A stretch of DNA of 64,000 nt, taken from Rubripirellula lacrimiformis (GTDB lineage: Bacteria > Planctomycetota > Planctomycetia > Pirellulales > Pirellulaceae). The notes beneath the pieces are model-generated. The model made no database searches, had not been told where the DNA came from, and saw only the letters and a list, made by a program, of their open reading frames with translations. The number at the start of each line of letters is the position of its first letter. Position 1 is the stretch's first letter. Positions 25,812-33,865 of the stretch are shown here, in pieces. A program made the position numbers and the translations under genes. The stretch lies in NCBI RefSeq assembly GCF_007741535.1, contig NZ_CP036525.1:7440001-7504000 (forward strand), written 5' to 3'.

Positions 25812-27230
25812 TTACACCAACGACCCTAGCGAGACGACTTCGACCGTCTTCACTCGGCCGATCAACGTATGGCTGCTGGCATCATCGATCTGGATCGACA
25901 TGAATTGACCGGCTTGGCGACGATTGCCATCGAAGACAACGATCCGGTCACAGGAGGTTCGTCCGATCATTTGAATCAGTTGATCTCCTTCGTCATTCTT
26001 GATGCCCTTTTTGCTGGGGCCTTCGACCAGGATCTCGACTTCTTTGCCAACGAACTTCAGATTGTCTTCTTTGGCGACTTCGTCTTGCACGGCCAACAGT
26101 TCGTTGTTGCGGCGAGCCTTGATATCGCGTGGCACATCGTCTTCCAATCGCTCGGACGCTTTGGTCCCGGGGCGGACGCTGTACTGGAAGATGAAACTGT
26201 TCTTGAACCGACAACGCCGCACCAACGCGACCGATTTTTGAAAGTCTTCTTCCGTTTCGCCACAGAAGCCAACGATAAAATCGCTGCTGATCGCAGCATT
26301 GGGAAGAATCCGTTCGATGCGTTCCATCATCGCCATGTAATCGGCGACCGTGTAGCCACGCTTCATCCGTTTCAGCACATCGTCGGAACCGCTTTGCGCG
26401 GGCACGTGCAGGTAGGGCGAAACCTTGGGCAGGTCACGAATCGTTTCCAACAACCGCTCGGTCATGTCCTTGGGATAGTTGGTCACAAACTTGATTCGTT
26501 TGATCCGATCAATTTCATGCAACCGCTGCAGCAGCGACGCCATGTCGGTGACGGTTCCGTCTTCGTGCTTGAACTTGTAACTATTGACGGTTTGCCCCAG
26601 CAACGTGATCTCGAGGGCGCCCTGTTCGGCCAACACCTCGGCCTCGGCAAGGATCTGATCGGGCGACCGCCCTTGTTCAGGGCCGCGTGTATTGGGAACC
26701 ACACAGTAGGTACAGAACTTGTCGCAACCGATTTGGATTCGCAGGTACGCCTGAAACGGCGTGGGACGCATCGTCGGGTCGCGCAGCGGGTCAAAGGTTT
26801 CGTGGCTGCGAGCGATCTCGAGCTGCGAGCCGGCTTTGCGCGACAGCGACACCGCCATCTGGCGACCTTCGCCGCCACGGACCTTGTCCAACAATGCCGG
26901 AATCGTGTGCAGTTGGCCGGGACCGACAACCAGGTCGACATAGGGAGCCCGTTTGAAGACCAGTTCCTGATCCTTCTGAGCCATGCAGCCCATCACACCG
27001 ATGACCTTGTCTGGATCCTTTTCCTTGGCTTGCCGGATCGTGCCAAGCGCGCTGTAGGTCTTTTCCTCGGCCTGTTCGCGGATGCTGCATGTGTTGTACA
27101 GCACACAGTCAGCCTCTTCGGGCGAATCGACCACCGTGTAGCCATTGCGTTTCAAGTCAGCGATCACCATCTCGCTGTCCAAGACATTCATTTGGCAGCC
27201 GACGGTCTTGATGTAGACACGGTTGGACAT
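25812..27230 (-). CDS. miaB: tRNA-2-methylthio-N6-dimethylallyladenosine synthase MiaB
   Basis: This radical-SAM methylthiotransferase adds the 2-methylthio group to i6A37 of tRNA. The N-terminal UPF0004 domain has its three cluster cysteines in VGCQMN, YNTCSIREQAEEK and GVMGCMAQ. The radical-SAM cluster is CDKFCTYCVVPNTRG. ITLLGQTVNSYK and HVPAQSGSDDVLKRMKRGYT are MiaB-typical, and a TRAM domain follows (about 400-460; EVEILVEGPSKKG, GQFMSIQIDDASSHTL). The 472-residue length is normal. A downstream small membrane protein, the regulators and this gene are all on the minus strand but without tight overlap. A long plus-strand open frame across it is a shadow. Confidence 0.96.
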   Translation of the reverse strand: MSNRVYIKTVGCQMNVLDSEMVIADLKRNGYTVVDSPEEADCVLYNTCSIREQAEEKTYSALGTIRQAKEKDPDKVIGVMGCMAQKDQELVFKRAPYVDLVVGPGQLHTIPALLDKVRGGEGRQMAVSLSRKAGSQLEIARSHETFDPLRDPTMRPTPFQAYLRIQIGCDKFCTYCVVPNTRGPEQGRSPDQILAEAEVLAEQGALEITLLGQTVNSYKFKHEDGTVTDMASLLQRLHEIDRIKRIKFVTNYPKDMTERLLETIRDLPKVSPYLHVPAQSGSDDVLKRMKRGYTVADYMAMMERIERILPNAAISSDFIVGFCGETEEDFQKSVALVRRCRFKNSFIFQYSVRPGTKASERLEDDVPRDIKARRNNELLAVQDEVAKEDNLKFVGKEVEILVEGPSKKGIKNDEGDQLIQMIGRTSCDRIVVFDGNRRQAGQFMSIQIDDASSHTLIGRVKTVEVVSLGSLV

Positions 27231-27253
27231 CAGTCAATTCTATTTGCGAAGAT

Positions 27254-27457
27254 TCAATTGGGATCAGAACGTTCCGGATCGCTAGTCGGCTTTTTAGCAG
27301 CGGGCTGATTCTCGTCGACGTATTCCCGCAGCGAATCGGTCAACCGATTCCGACGACGGTTCAGCGAACCGAACAAGATTGCCGCTGCCATAGCGGAACC
27401 GACCAACCACAAAATGGTGTTGGGCGCGAACAGCGATTCGACAAAATCCGCAGGCAT
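27254..27457 (-). CDS. Small single-pass membrane protein, unknown
   Basis: Starting at ATG 27455-27457 gives a 67-residue protein: one hydrophobic helix (TILWLVGSAMAAAILFGSL), then a basic stretch (NRRRNRLTDSLREYVDEN) and a polar tail. Longer frames upstream run through a low-complexity, G-rich region (27458-27685) and are not credible. It ends 23 bp before miaB on the same strand, so it may be cotranscribed. I do not recognise the family. Confidence 0.5.
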   Translation of the reverse strand: MPADFVESLFAPNTILWLVGSAMAAAILFGSLNRRRNRLTDSLREYVDENQPAAKKPTSDPERSDPN

Positions 27458-27685
27458 CCGCCCAGGATACCCGCCCCAGGGCGGTTTCGGGTAGACACCG
27501 CTGCGAAGACGAGGGCGGACCGCCCCCGAACCAGCTCTGCAGCCGTTCCCCGCCACCCAGAACAGGCCACCCAAAACAGGCCGCCCAAACCCCGCCACCC
27601 AAGCAGCTCTCACGGGCTGCTTTCGGCCCCCGCGGTATTCCGCAACAGGGATATGGGCACGAACCGCAGCGTCAATGGCGAGCGA
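27458..27685 (-). other. G-rich low-complexity spacer with possible G-quadruplex runs
   Basis: On the minus strand, positions of about 27545-27605 carry repeated GGG/GGGG runs spaced by short loops, built on a roughly 15-bp motif whose plus-strand form is CCACCCAAAACAGG. The stretch lies between the regulator stop and the small membrane protein start. Confidence 0.4.
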
Positions 27686-28324
27686 TCATTCCTCGCTATC
27701 ATCATCGTCATCATCGTCGATCAACTGTGGCATCGCGGGGTCTTCCGGAGCCCGTTTTCTTAGTTTTCGCTGCAAACTACGGCGATGGATGCCCAATCGG
27801 CGAGCGGCCTCGCTGATATTGCCGCCACAATCCGACAACACGCGGTGGATGTGTTCCCATTCGTTGCGAGCCAGCGACGGCGCCGGAAACGCCAGCGCCC
27901 CCTCGGGGACGGTCGGGTCATCGCCGCGAACGAAGGCCCCCAAAATATCGTCCGCATCAGCCGGCTTGCTCAAAAAATTGACCGCTCCGGCCCGAACGGC
28001 ATCAATCGAGGCGGGGATGCTGCCAAAACCCGACAAAATGATGACTCGCGTGTCGGGTTTCATCTGCAACAGCTTTCGCAGCAGTTCCAGCCCGCTTTTG
28101 CCTGGCATCCGCAGATCCAAGACCGCTAGATCGGTCGGCCGCATCCGGAACACTTCGACGGCTTCGTCAAAGTTGCCAGCGGTCTCGACACGGAATCCAC
28201 GCTGCTGCATCGCCATCGACAGACGTTCGCGAAGCACGTAGGTGTCGTCGACCAACAGGATGCTGTCCGCCCCCACCGTCGCCGTGTCGTAGACGGTGGC
28301 GTTGTCGGCTATCGGGTCCATCAT
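27686..28324 (-). CDS. RegA/PrrA/ActR-type redox response regulator
   Basis: The ATG at 28322-28324 is chosen over an upstream TTG. Residues 20-135 form a receiver domain (ILLVDDTY acidic pair, phospho-acceptor Asp70 in AVLDLRMPGKSG, Ser98, Lys120 in FLSKPAD). A Pro-rich linker leads to a Fis-type helix-turn-helix (GGNISEAARRLGIHRRSLQRKLRKRAPEDP). That HTH, with HRRxLQR and KRAP, is the signature of RegA/PrrA/ActR. An acidic tail (seven Asp then SEE) ends the protein. The matching kinase lies 131 bp upstream on the same strand. The role inferred from the family is transcription control by redox state. Confidence 0.88.
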   Translation of the reverse strand: MMDPIADNATVYDTATVGADSILLVDDTYVLRERLSMAMQQRGFRVETAGNFDEAVEVFRMRPTDLAVLDLRMPGKSGLELLRKLLQMKPDTRVIILSGFGSIPASIDAVRAGAVNFLSKPADADDILGAFVRGDDPTVPEGALAFPAPSLARNEWEHIHRVLSDCGGNISEAARRLGIHRRSLQRKLRKRAPEDPAMPQLIDDDDDDDSEE

Positions 28325-28455
28325 TTCAACGGTCGGGTGGTTGGAAAGGTGCAAAGGATCTGACAGGCCATCTTAACCAACCAGCCTGGTTTTGGGTGAT
28401 CAGGCACTCGCGAAAAGCGTCGATTTCCAAAGGTCGCCCATCGAAACAGGCTGAT

Positions 28456-29949
28456 CTAAAATGTCGCGGCGGCATCGTCGACTGCGCCGTTTTTGAAATC
28501 GCGACGCGGATTGTCCAGCGGGATCGTGACGACGACCTTGGTCCCCACCCCAGGCTGCGATTGAAAATCCAGCTGCCCCCCCAACTGCGAAATCACGTTC
28601 CGGGTCAGAAACAACCCCAGCCCGATCCCGCGTCCAGGATCCTTGGTCGTGAAAAAGGGATCCGAGGCACGGCCCAAAACGTCGGCCGTCATCCCTTCGC
28701 CCGAATCGACCACGGATAACCGCAAACTCTGGCCCACCAAAATCGGCTCCAAACGCACTCGCCCGGCATCACCGCTGGCGTCCAACCCGTTGTGAATCAG
28801 ATTGCGGACCGCTTGGGCGACCGCTTCCTGTGGCACCCACAACGGTGTCGCTTCGAGGGCATCGCTGCCGTCGGTCACGTCCACGCGGTGCGGGTCGCGG
28901 ATACCTTCCAAGACCGTATCGATCAAATCGCCGACGGTCGTGCGGTCCCAATGCGGCGCGGTCGAATCGCCCGCCGCCGAACGCATCCGCTGCAGAATCT
29001 GTCGACACATTTCCAACTGGGCATCGATCAGCCGCAGGTCGGTATCGACCGACTCGGGTTTTTCACATGCATCCAAGTGCCGCGACAGTTCGCGGACGAT
29101 CACATCGATCGTCGACAGCGGCGTCGCCAATTCGTGCGCTGCCCCGGCCGCCAACGTCGTCAAACCTTCCAACCGATGGCTGGCGGCCTGCGCGGCTTGC
29201 GCCCGAAGCAGTTGTTGTTCACGCTGCTTCAATTGCCCGGCTGTGCGAGTCACGAAATAGGTCACCACCGTGGCACAAGCTGAAAACGCCAACATCTGTC
29301 CGACCGCATGCAGGTTCAGCATCCCGGTCGACGTGCTGGCGAACCCAATGATGGGCTGCGATGCCAACAACAAAAACGTGTATCCCAAAACCGCGGTCGC
29401 GGTCAATCCCCACGCCGCTTTGGGACGGATCATCACGCCGCCAACGGCCAGATTGACGAAGTAGAAAAAGCTAAACGGGTTGCCCGCGCCGCCGCTGAAA
29501 TGCAGCATCGCTGTCAACATCGCCAAGTCCAACAACATCAATCCGTATGCGACCGCGTGACGACGGCCCTGTTCGTCATCCAATTGGCCGATCGCAGGTG
29601 AATCGCCCGCAATCGAGCTGCCCGCGATCGCGCTGCCGGCAACCGAGTCGGCCGTAAAAGAATCGGCCGGTGGCGAATCGGGACGCGGTGAATCGATACG
29701 GACAAAAACGTCATCCGGACTCTGCCGACGCAGCCAAAGCTGATAGACCAGGTTCGTGACCGCGGTCAACGCAACCAATCCGATCAACCAACCGTAGGGC
29801 AACTGGATATCGGTCAGCAACCAAGTCGCCAAGATCGTGATCAGTTGTCCGGCGATCGCAAAGGACCGCAGGTGCAACAGCCACTTGGACGAACCCAGCG
29901 GTGCCGGTGCGATCAAGGGTATCGCGAGTGTGTCGCGTGAGGCCCGCAT
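28456..29949 (-). CDS. RegB/PrrB-type redox sensor histidine kinase
   Basis: The 497-residue protein has six or so hydrophobic segments in residues 25-235. The GGAGNPF motif at 153-159 matches the quinone-binding GGxxNPF box of RegB. The phospho-acceptor is His272 in AAGAAHELATPLSTI. A Cys at about 315 (LEMCRQIL), roughly 43 residues on, is placed like the redox-active Cys of RegB. The ATPase part has NLIHNGLDAS (N box), DSGEGM (G1) and GIGLGLFL (G2). Residues 80-130 form a low-complexity Ser/Ala/Asp insert not usual in RegB. It starts 9 bp after the UVR-motif gene. Confidence 0.9.
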   Translation of the reverse strand: MRASRDTLAIPLIAPAPLGSSKWLLHLRSFAIAGQLITILATWLLTDIQLPYGWLIGLVALTAVTNLVYQLWLRRQSPDDVFVRIDSPRPDSPPADSFTADSVAGSAIAGSSIAGDSPAIGQLDDEQGRRHAVAYGLMLLDLAMLTAMLHFSGGAGNPFSFFYFVNLAVGGVMIRPKAAWGLTATAVLGYTFLLLASQPIIGFASTSTGMLNLHAVGQMLAFSACATVVTYFVTRTAGQLKQREQQLLRAQAAQAASHRLEGLTTLAAGAAHELATPLSTIDVIVRELSRHLDACEKPESVDTDLRLIDAQLEMCRQILQRMRSAAGDSTAPHWDRTTVGDLIDTVLEGIRDPHRVDVTDGSDALEATPLWVPQEAVAQAVRNLIHNGLDASGDAGRVRLEPILVGQSLRLSVVDSGEGMTADVLGRASDPFFTTKDPGRGIGLGLFLTRNVISQLGGQLDFQSQPGVGTKVVVTIPLDNPRRDFKNGAVDDAAATF

Positions 29950-29958
29950 GGCAATGAC

Positions 29959-30696
29959 TTAGTTGACGCTGTCGCGGCGGGTCAGTTCGTCGCGCAGCCG
30001 CGCCGCCAATTCGTACTGTTCATCGGCGACCGCATCGGCCAATTTTTCATCCAGCGTTTTGCCGACTTCGTATTCGCTGCGCAGAGATTCTCGCAGTTCG
30101 ACCAATCGCACCACCAATTCATCGGTGTCGAAGTGTTCTTCGGCATCGTGTTGGATGAAGAAACCGCGCATCGTTTCCAAGCCACGATTGATCGCCTGGA
30201 CCGCTTCTTCGGCCGTGTCTTCTTCCAGTTCGCCCAGCGCGTCGGCCTGGGTACGATGGAACAATACGAACGGACGGTACTGTTCGTGCGTTTGCGACCA
30301 CTCTTCTTCGGGACTCATCTGAGACGACAAATCCATCAACCGCAGCGTGTGATCGGCGTCCATCACGGCACGGTGATAAAACTGCATCCGCAGCCAACAG
30401 ATCCGGCGATGATAGAACTGCATGAATTCACGATCGACGTCGTTGCATTCATCATCGGTCAAAACGTAATCAGGATCGTCCAACTGTTTTTGCAACAGCC
30501 ATTCCAGCACGGTTTCGTGCCCGCGGATCAATTCGCCATCGGGACGCCCGGTCGTTTCCAGCTGCAACACGCCCATGTCGACACGCATCTGCAGCACATC
30601 GCGACCGTCGTTCCCCTTGATCAGCCGTACATTCAGCGTCGCCGGGTCGAATTTCCATTTCGACAGCAAATCGTCGAGGTGTTTTGGTCGTTTCAT
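29959..30696 (-). CDS. UvrB/UvrC (UVR) motif-containing protein
   Basis: This protein has about 245 residues; ATG 30694-30696 is used, with a TTG one codon earlier. The C-terminus has a UVR motif (LADAVADEQYELAARLRDELTRRD), the helical hairpin that UvrB and UvrC use to bind each other and that McsA-like proteins also carry. The N-terminal 180 residues (LQMRVDMGVLQLETTGRPDG, EFMQFYHRRICWLRMQFYHR) are a conserved-looking unknown domain rich in aromatic and acidic residues. Only 9 bp separate it from the RegB-like kinase, which suggests cotranscription. A regulatory or repair role is inference only. Confidence 0.75.
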   Translation of the reverse strand: MKRPKHLDDLLSKWKFDPATLNVRLIKGNDGRDVLQMRVDMGVLQLETTGRPDGELIRGHETVLEWLLQKQLDDPDYVLTDDECNDVDREFMQFYHRRICWLRMQFYHRAVMDADHTLRLMDLSSQMSPEEEWSQTHEQYRPFVLFHRTQADALGELEEDTAEEAVQAINRGLETMRGFFIQHDAEEHFDTDELVVRLVELRESLRSEYEVGKTLDEKLADAVADEQYELAARLRDELTRRDSVN

Positions 30697-30889
30697 CAAT
30701 CCGTGCCACGGGAGAGAAGTTCTGGGCGGGAAAAGAGCCTTCGCAGTGCGAAGACATTTGCGACGTCATCGACGCCACTACCGAGTATACCAGCGGATCC
30801 AAAGCGGTGAAGGATTCCCACGATGGTGCGTCAACCGCAGCCAACCGATGCGACGGAATCGATCTGGAAACCATCTGGACCTCCTAGTT

Positions 30890-31321
30890 TTAACTGTCGG
30901 CGCCCCACGACCCACCACGGCCACGTTTTTTTTGCGATGTGCGAGTTTTCTGGTCCATTCGACGCCGTTGACTTGCTCTTGTGGGGCGAGTCGCCTTCCG
31001 CGGTGTCGGGGCGTCCTGGCAATCGAGCAACAGGTCGATCAATTTTTGTCGCACATCGGCCAGGTTTCGGCCCTGATCCCGATACTTTTCGCTGTGCAGA
31101 ACCAACTGGCCTTCGCGATTGATTCGATTGGCTTGCCGTGCCACGAACCGCCGCCGCCATCCCGGATCAAAATTGGCACACTCCGATGGCGACCAGTGCA
31201 GGGTGACTTTCGAGTTGACTTTGTTCACATTTTGGCCGCCGGGACCACTGCTGCGAGCGGTCGAAATTGCGATCTCTTTTGCCGAGATCGACAATCGCTG
31301 GTTCACATACAAATCAGCCAT
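30890..31321 (-). CDS. arfB: Alternative ribosome-rescue factor ArfB (GGQ peptidyl-tRNA hydrolase)
   Basis: The 143-residue protein is a stand-alone release-factor catalytic domain. SSGPGGQNVNKVNSKVTLHW carries the GGQ that hydrolyses peptidyl-tRNA in stalled ribosomes, and the protein ends in a Lys/Arg-rich tail (RPTRASQRRRMDQKTRTSQK) that in ArfB enters the empty mRNA channel. There are no stop-codon recognition domains, which excludes PrfA/PrfB. Length and layout match ArfB/YaeJ. It is divergent from the beta-propeller gene, about 100 bp away. Confidence 0.9.
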   Translation of the reverse strand: MADLYVNQRLSISAKEIAISTARSSGPGGQNVNKVNSKVTLHWSPSECANFDPGWRRRFVARQANRINREGQLVLHSEKYRDQGRNLADVRQKLIDLLLDCQDAPTPRKATRPTRASQRRRMDQKTRTSQKKRGRGGSWGADS

Positions 31322-31420
31322 GACTGTGGTCTACTTTCGTTCTCCGGCCGGTCAATGCCATTTGACCGGCGGCTAATGTTATTCAATTTCTGACGTGTTC
31401 GTTTGACGGATCGCCCGACG

Positions 31421-32806
31421 ATGACCCTGCCCCCACCATACCGCATCCTTTCGTTCATCGGACTTTGGTTCGGTTTCGCCACCGTATCGATCGCCCAGCC
31501 CCATCAGCCTACACAGGATTGGCCGCGGTTCCTGGGACCGAACTTCGATGGCAATGCCGTCGCGACCCCCAAGGATATCGATTGGACTTCCCCCCCAACA
31601 TTCCAATGGTCGATCGAAGTCGGCCCAGGATACGGACTGGGGTCAGTCGCGGGCGGTCGCTATTACCATTTCGACGGGGCCGAAACGCCACGCCGCCAAG
31701 ACCAGTTGGAACGGTTGACCGCCTTCGATTTGGAAACCGGTGCGAAGATCTGGTCGGTCACCGATCCGCTGCAGTACAGAGACCTGTTGGGGTACGAGGA
31801 AGGTTCGCGCAGCACGCCCACCGTCGCGGGTGACCAGATCTTTACCTTCGGAGTCGCCGGGCGATTGAATTGCCGAAATCGCGAGGACGGGAAACGAATC
31901 TGGTCTGTCGACACCAACGAACGATATGGCGTGGTGCAAAACTTCTTTGGTGTCGGATCGTCGCCATTGATTTTGGACGATGTCGTGATCGTGATGGTTG
32001 GCGGCAGCCCCGCGGCCGACCAAGACGTTGCCCCCATGCGACTCAACCGAGTCTCCCCCAACGGGTCCGCCCTCGTCGCCTTGGATCGCCGCGACGGCAC
32101 CGAGGTGTGGCGATGCGGTGACGACTTGGCCAGTTACAGCAGCCCCCGCACGATCTCGCTGGGCGGCAAAACCTTCGTCCTGGCACTGGCCCGCAATGGA
32201 CTGCTGCTGATCGATCCGGTGGCGGGCAAGGTCCAGTGGCGAATGGATTACCGAGCGGAGATCGTGGAAAGCGTCAACGCGATGGTCCCGATCGTTCACG
32301 ACGACCAGATCTTCATCAGCGAGTGTTATCAGGTCGGCAGCGTCCTGATCCAAGCCACCAGCGATTCCTACCAAACGATTTGGTCCGACCCGGTCCCCAA
32401 CCGACGCCTGCAATCGATGCGCAGCCACTGGGCGACGCCGGTTCTTGTCGATGGTTTCTTGTACGGGTGCAGCGGCCGCAACGGTCCCGACAGCGACCTG
32501 CGCTGCATCGACTGGGCTACCGGCGAAGTGAAATGGAAGGACGCCCGTCGCATTCGATCATCGATCACGCGGTCCGGCGATCACCTGATCGTGCTGGAGG
32601 AACGCGGCGACGCCCAAGTCATCGGCGCCACCCCCACCGGTCTGGAAGTGATCGCAGACTGGCCTCTGTCACAGCCCGACGGCGACCGCCCGGCGCTACG
32701 GTACCCCTGCTGGGCCGCCCCGATCGCGGTCGGTGATCGCGTCATCTTGCGAGGCGACGACCAAGTGATCTGCCTGCGACTGGCCCGCACGGCGCAGCCC
32801 CGCTAG
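31421..32806 (+). CDS. Secreted PQQ-like beta-propeller repeat protein
   Basis: ATG 31421 is preferred to the TTG six codons earlier because a signal peptide (RILSFIGLWFGFATVSIAQ) follows directly. The mature protein has the opening WPRFLGPNFDGNA common in planctomycete outer proteins, then several PQQ-like strands: LTAFDLETGAKIWSV, LNCRNREDGKRIWSVDT, LVALDRRDGTEVWRCG, LLLIDPVAGKVQWRMD and LRCIDWATGEVKWKD. About 460 residues is typical for these propellers. PQQ ligands are not evident; a scaffold or BamB-like role is equally possible. Confidence 0.85.
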   Translation: MTLPPPYRILSFIGLWFGFATVSIAQPHQPTQDWPRFLGPNFDGNAVATPKDIDWTSPPTFQWSIEVGPGYGLGSVAGGRYYHFDGAETPRRQDQLERLTAFDLETGAKIWSVTDPLQYRDLLGYEEGSRSTPTVAGDQIFTFGVAGRLNCRNREDGKRIWSVDTNERYGVVQNFFGVGSSPLILDDVVIVMVGGSPAADQDVAPMRLNRVSPNGSALVALDRRDGTEVWRCGDDLASYSSPRTISLGGKTFVLALARNGLLLIDPVAGKVQWRMDYRAEIVESVNAMVPIVHDDQIFISECYQVGSVLIQATSDSYQTIWSDPVPNRRLQSMRSHWATPVLVDGFLYGCSGRNGPDSDLRCIDWATGEVKWKDARRIRSSITRSGDHLIVLEERGDAQVIGATPTGLEVIADWPLSQPDGDRPALRYPCWAAPIAVGDRVILRGDDQVICLRLARTAQPR

Positions 32807-33078
32807 CAGGAACCGCGTGCCACCGCAGGGGTTGACCGACGCCCAAAATCCCCGGTCTTGGGATTCGCCAAAATCCCCCTGCCTAGATGACAAGGGACTG
32901 CTGGCGAAGCCCACGACGGAACGATCGCTCGCTTTTCCAGCCCCTTTTGCCCATCGGTGCGGAAAACCCAGACCGTGATAGAATGGTGAAGCGGGAAAGC
33001 AACATTCCAGCTTCGCCGCCCCACCCGTGGCCGGAGCACCTGCCGCGGCCTCTCGAAACTTATAACTTGGAAGTTGAT

Positions 33079-33765
33079 GTGCACGACTCGTCCACCGAAT
33101 GTTCAACCAACGGAAGCGCCAGCCCGGCACCCGCTGGATCCGAAAGTGACATGTCGGCCGAGCACGGCTTTTTCGTCGATCCAAACGAAGCGCACAACGA
33201 ACGGGTTGACCTGAAGGCAATCGAATCGGCGGTGCGAGTGATCTTGAAGGCTGTCGGCGAAGACCCCAACCGCGAAGGCCTGCTGGAAACGCCGGCTCGA
33301 GTGGCACGCATGTACGCCGAAATGTTCGCAGGACTCAAAAGCGATCCCGGCCGACACCTGGCCAAGGTGTTCACCGAGGACTACGACGAGATCGTGCTGG
33401 TCCGCGACATCAGTTTCTGCAGCATGTGCGAACATCACCTGCTGCCGTTTACCGGCAAAGCCCACATCGCTTACCTGCCCAGCGGCAAAGTGGTCGGCCT
33501 TAGCAAACTGGCGCGAGTCGTCGAAGAGGTGGCTCGCCGCCCCCAAGTCCAAGAACGTCTGACACAAACGGTCGCCAACTTGGTCGAAGAAAAACTGTCG
33601 GCGCGTGGCGTCGCCGTCGTCGTTGAATCCACTCACTCGTGCATGACCATGCGAGGCGTTCGTAAACCAGGCAGCCTGTGCCTGACCAGTGCGATGCGTG
33701 GTGCGTTCCGCGATGACCCGAAAAGTCGCGCCGAAGTGCTTGGATTGATCAACCGCGAAAGCTGA
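33079..33765 (+). CDS. folE: GTP cyclohydrolase I
   Basis: This enzyme converts GTP to 7,8-dihydroneopterin triphosphate, the first step toward folate or pterins. The catalytic core is clear: [20 protein letters not shown], the zinc site [20 protein letters not shown] (Cys and His ligands), [23 protein letters not shown], and [17 protein letters not shown] with the third zinc ligand and GTP-binding residues. The start is uncertain: GTG 33079 follows a GGAAG and gives 228 residues, ATG 33151 gives 204, and ATG 32983 gives 260 with a low-complexity front. A pterin source fits the downstream moaD/moaE genes, but MoaA/MoaC are not here. Confidence 0.92.
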   Translation: MHDSSTECSTNGSASPAPAGSESDMSAEHGFFVDPNEAHNERVDLKAIESAVRVILKAVGEDPNREGLLETPARVARMYAEMFAGLKSDPGRHLAKVFTEDYDEIVLVRDISFCSMCEHHLLPFTGKAHIAYLPSGKVVGLSKLARVVEEVARRPQVQERLTQTVANLVEEKLSARGVAVVVESTHSCMTMRGVRKPGSLCLTSAMRGAFRDDPKSRAEVLGLINRES

Positions 33766-33865
33766 TCCGGATCACGGACGATTCGGATGAATCTCTCACC
33801 GACTCGCAAGTTTCTTTCTCCCGCCAGCTTGACGAAAGCCATTCGGGCCAGTCGAAATAGATCGC

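Noticed and set aside
25869-27308. 479-codon plus-strand open frame
   Set aside because: It is the antisense shadow of miaB, whose catalytic motifs are all on the minus strand.
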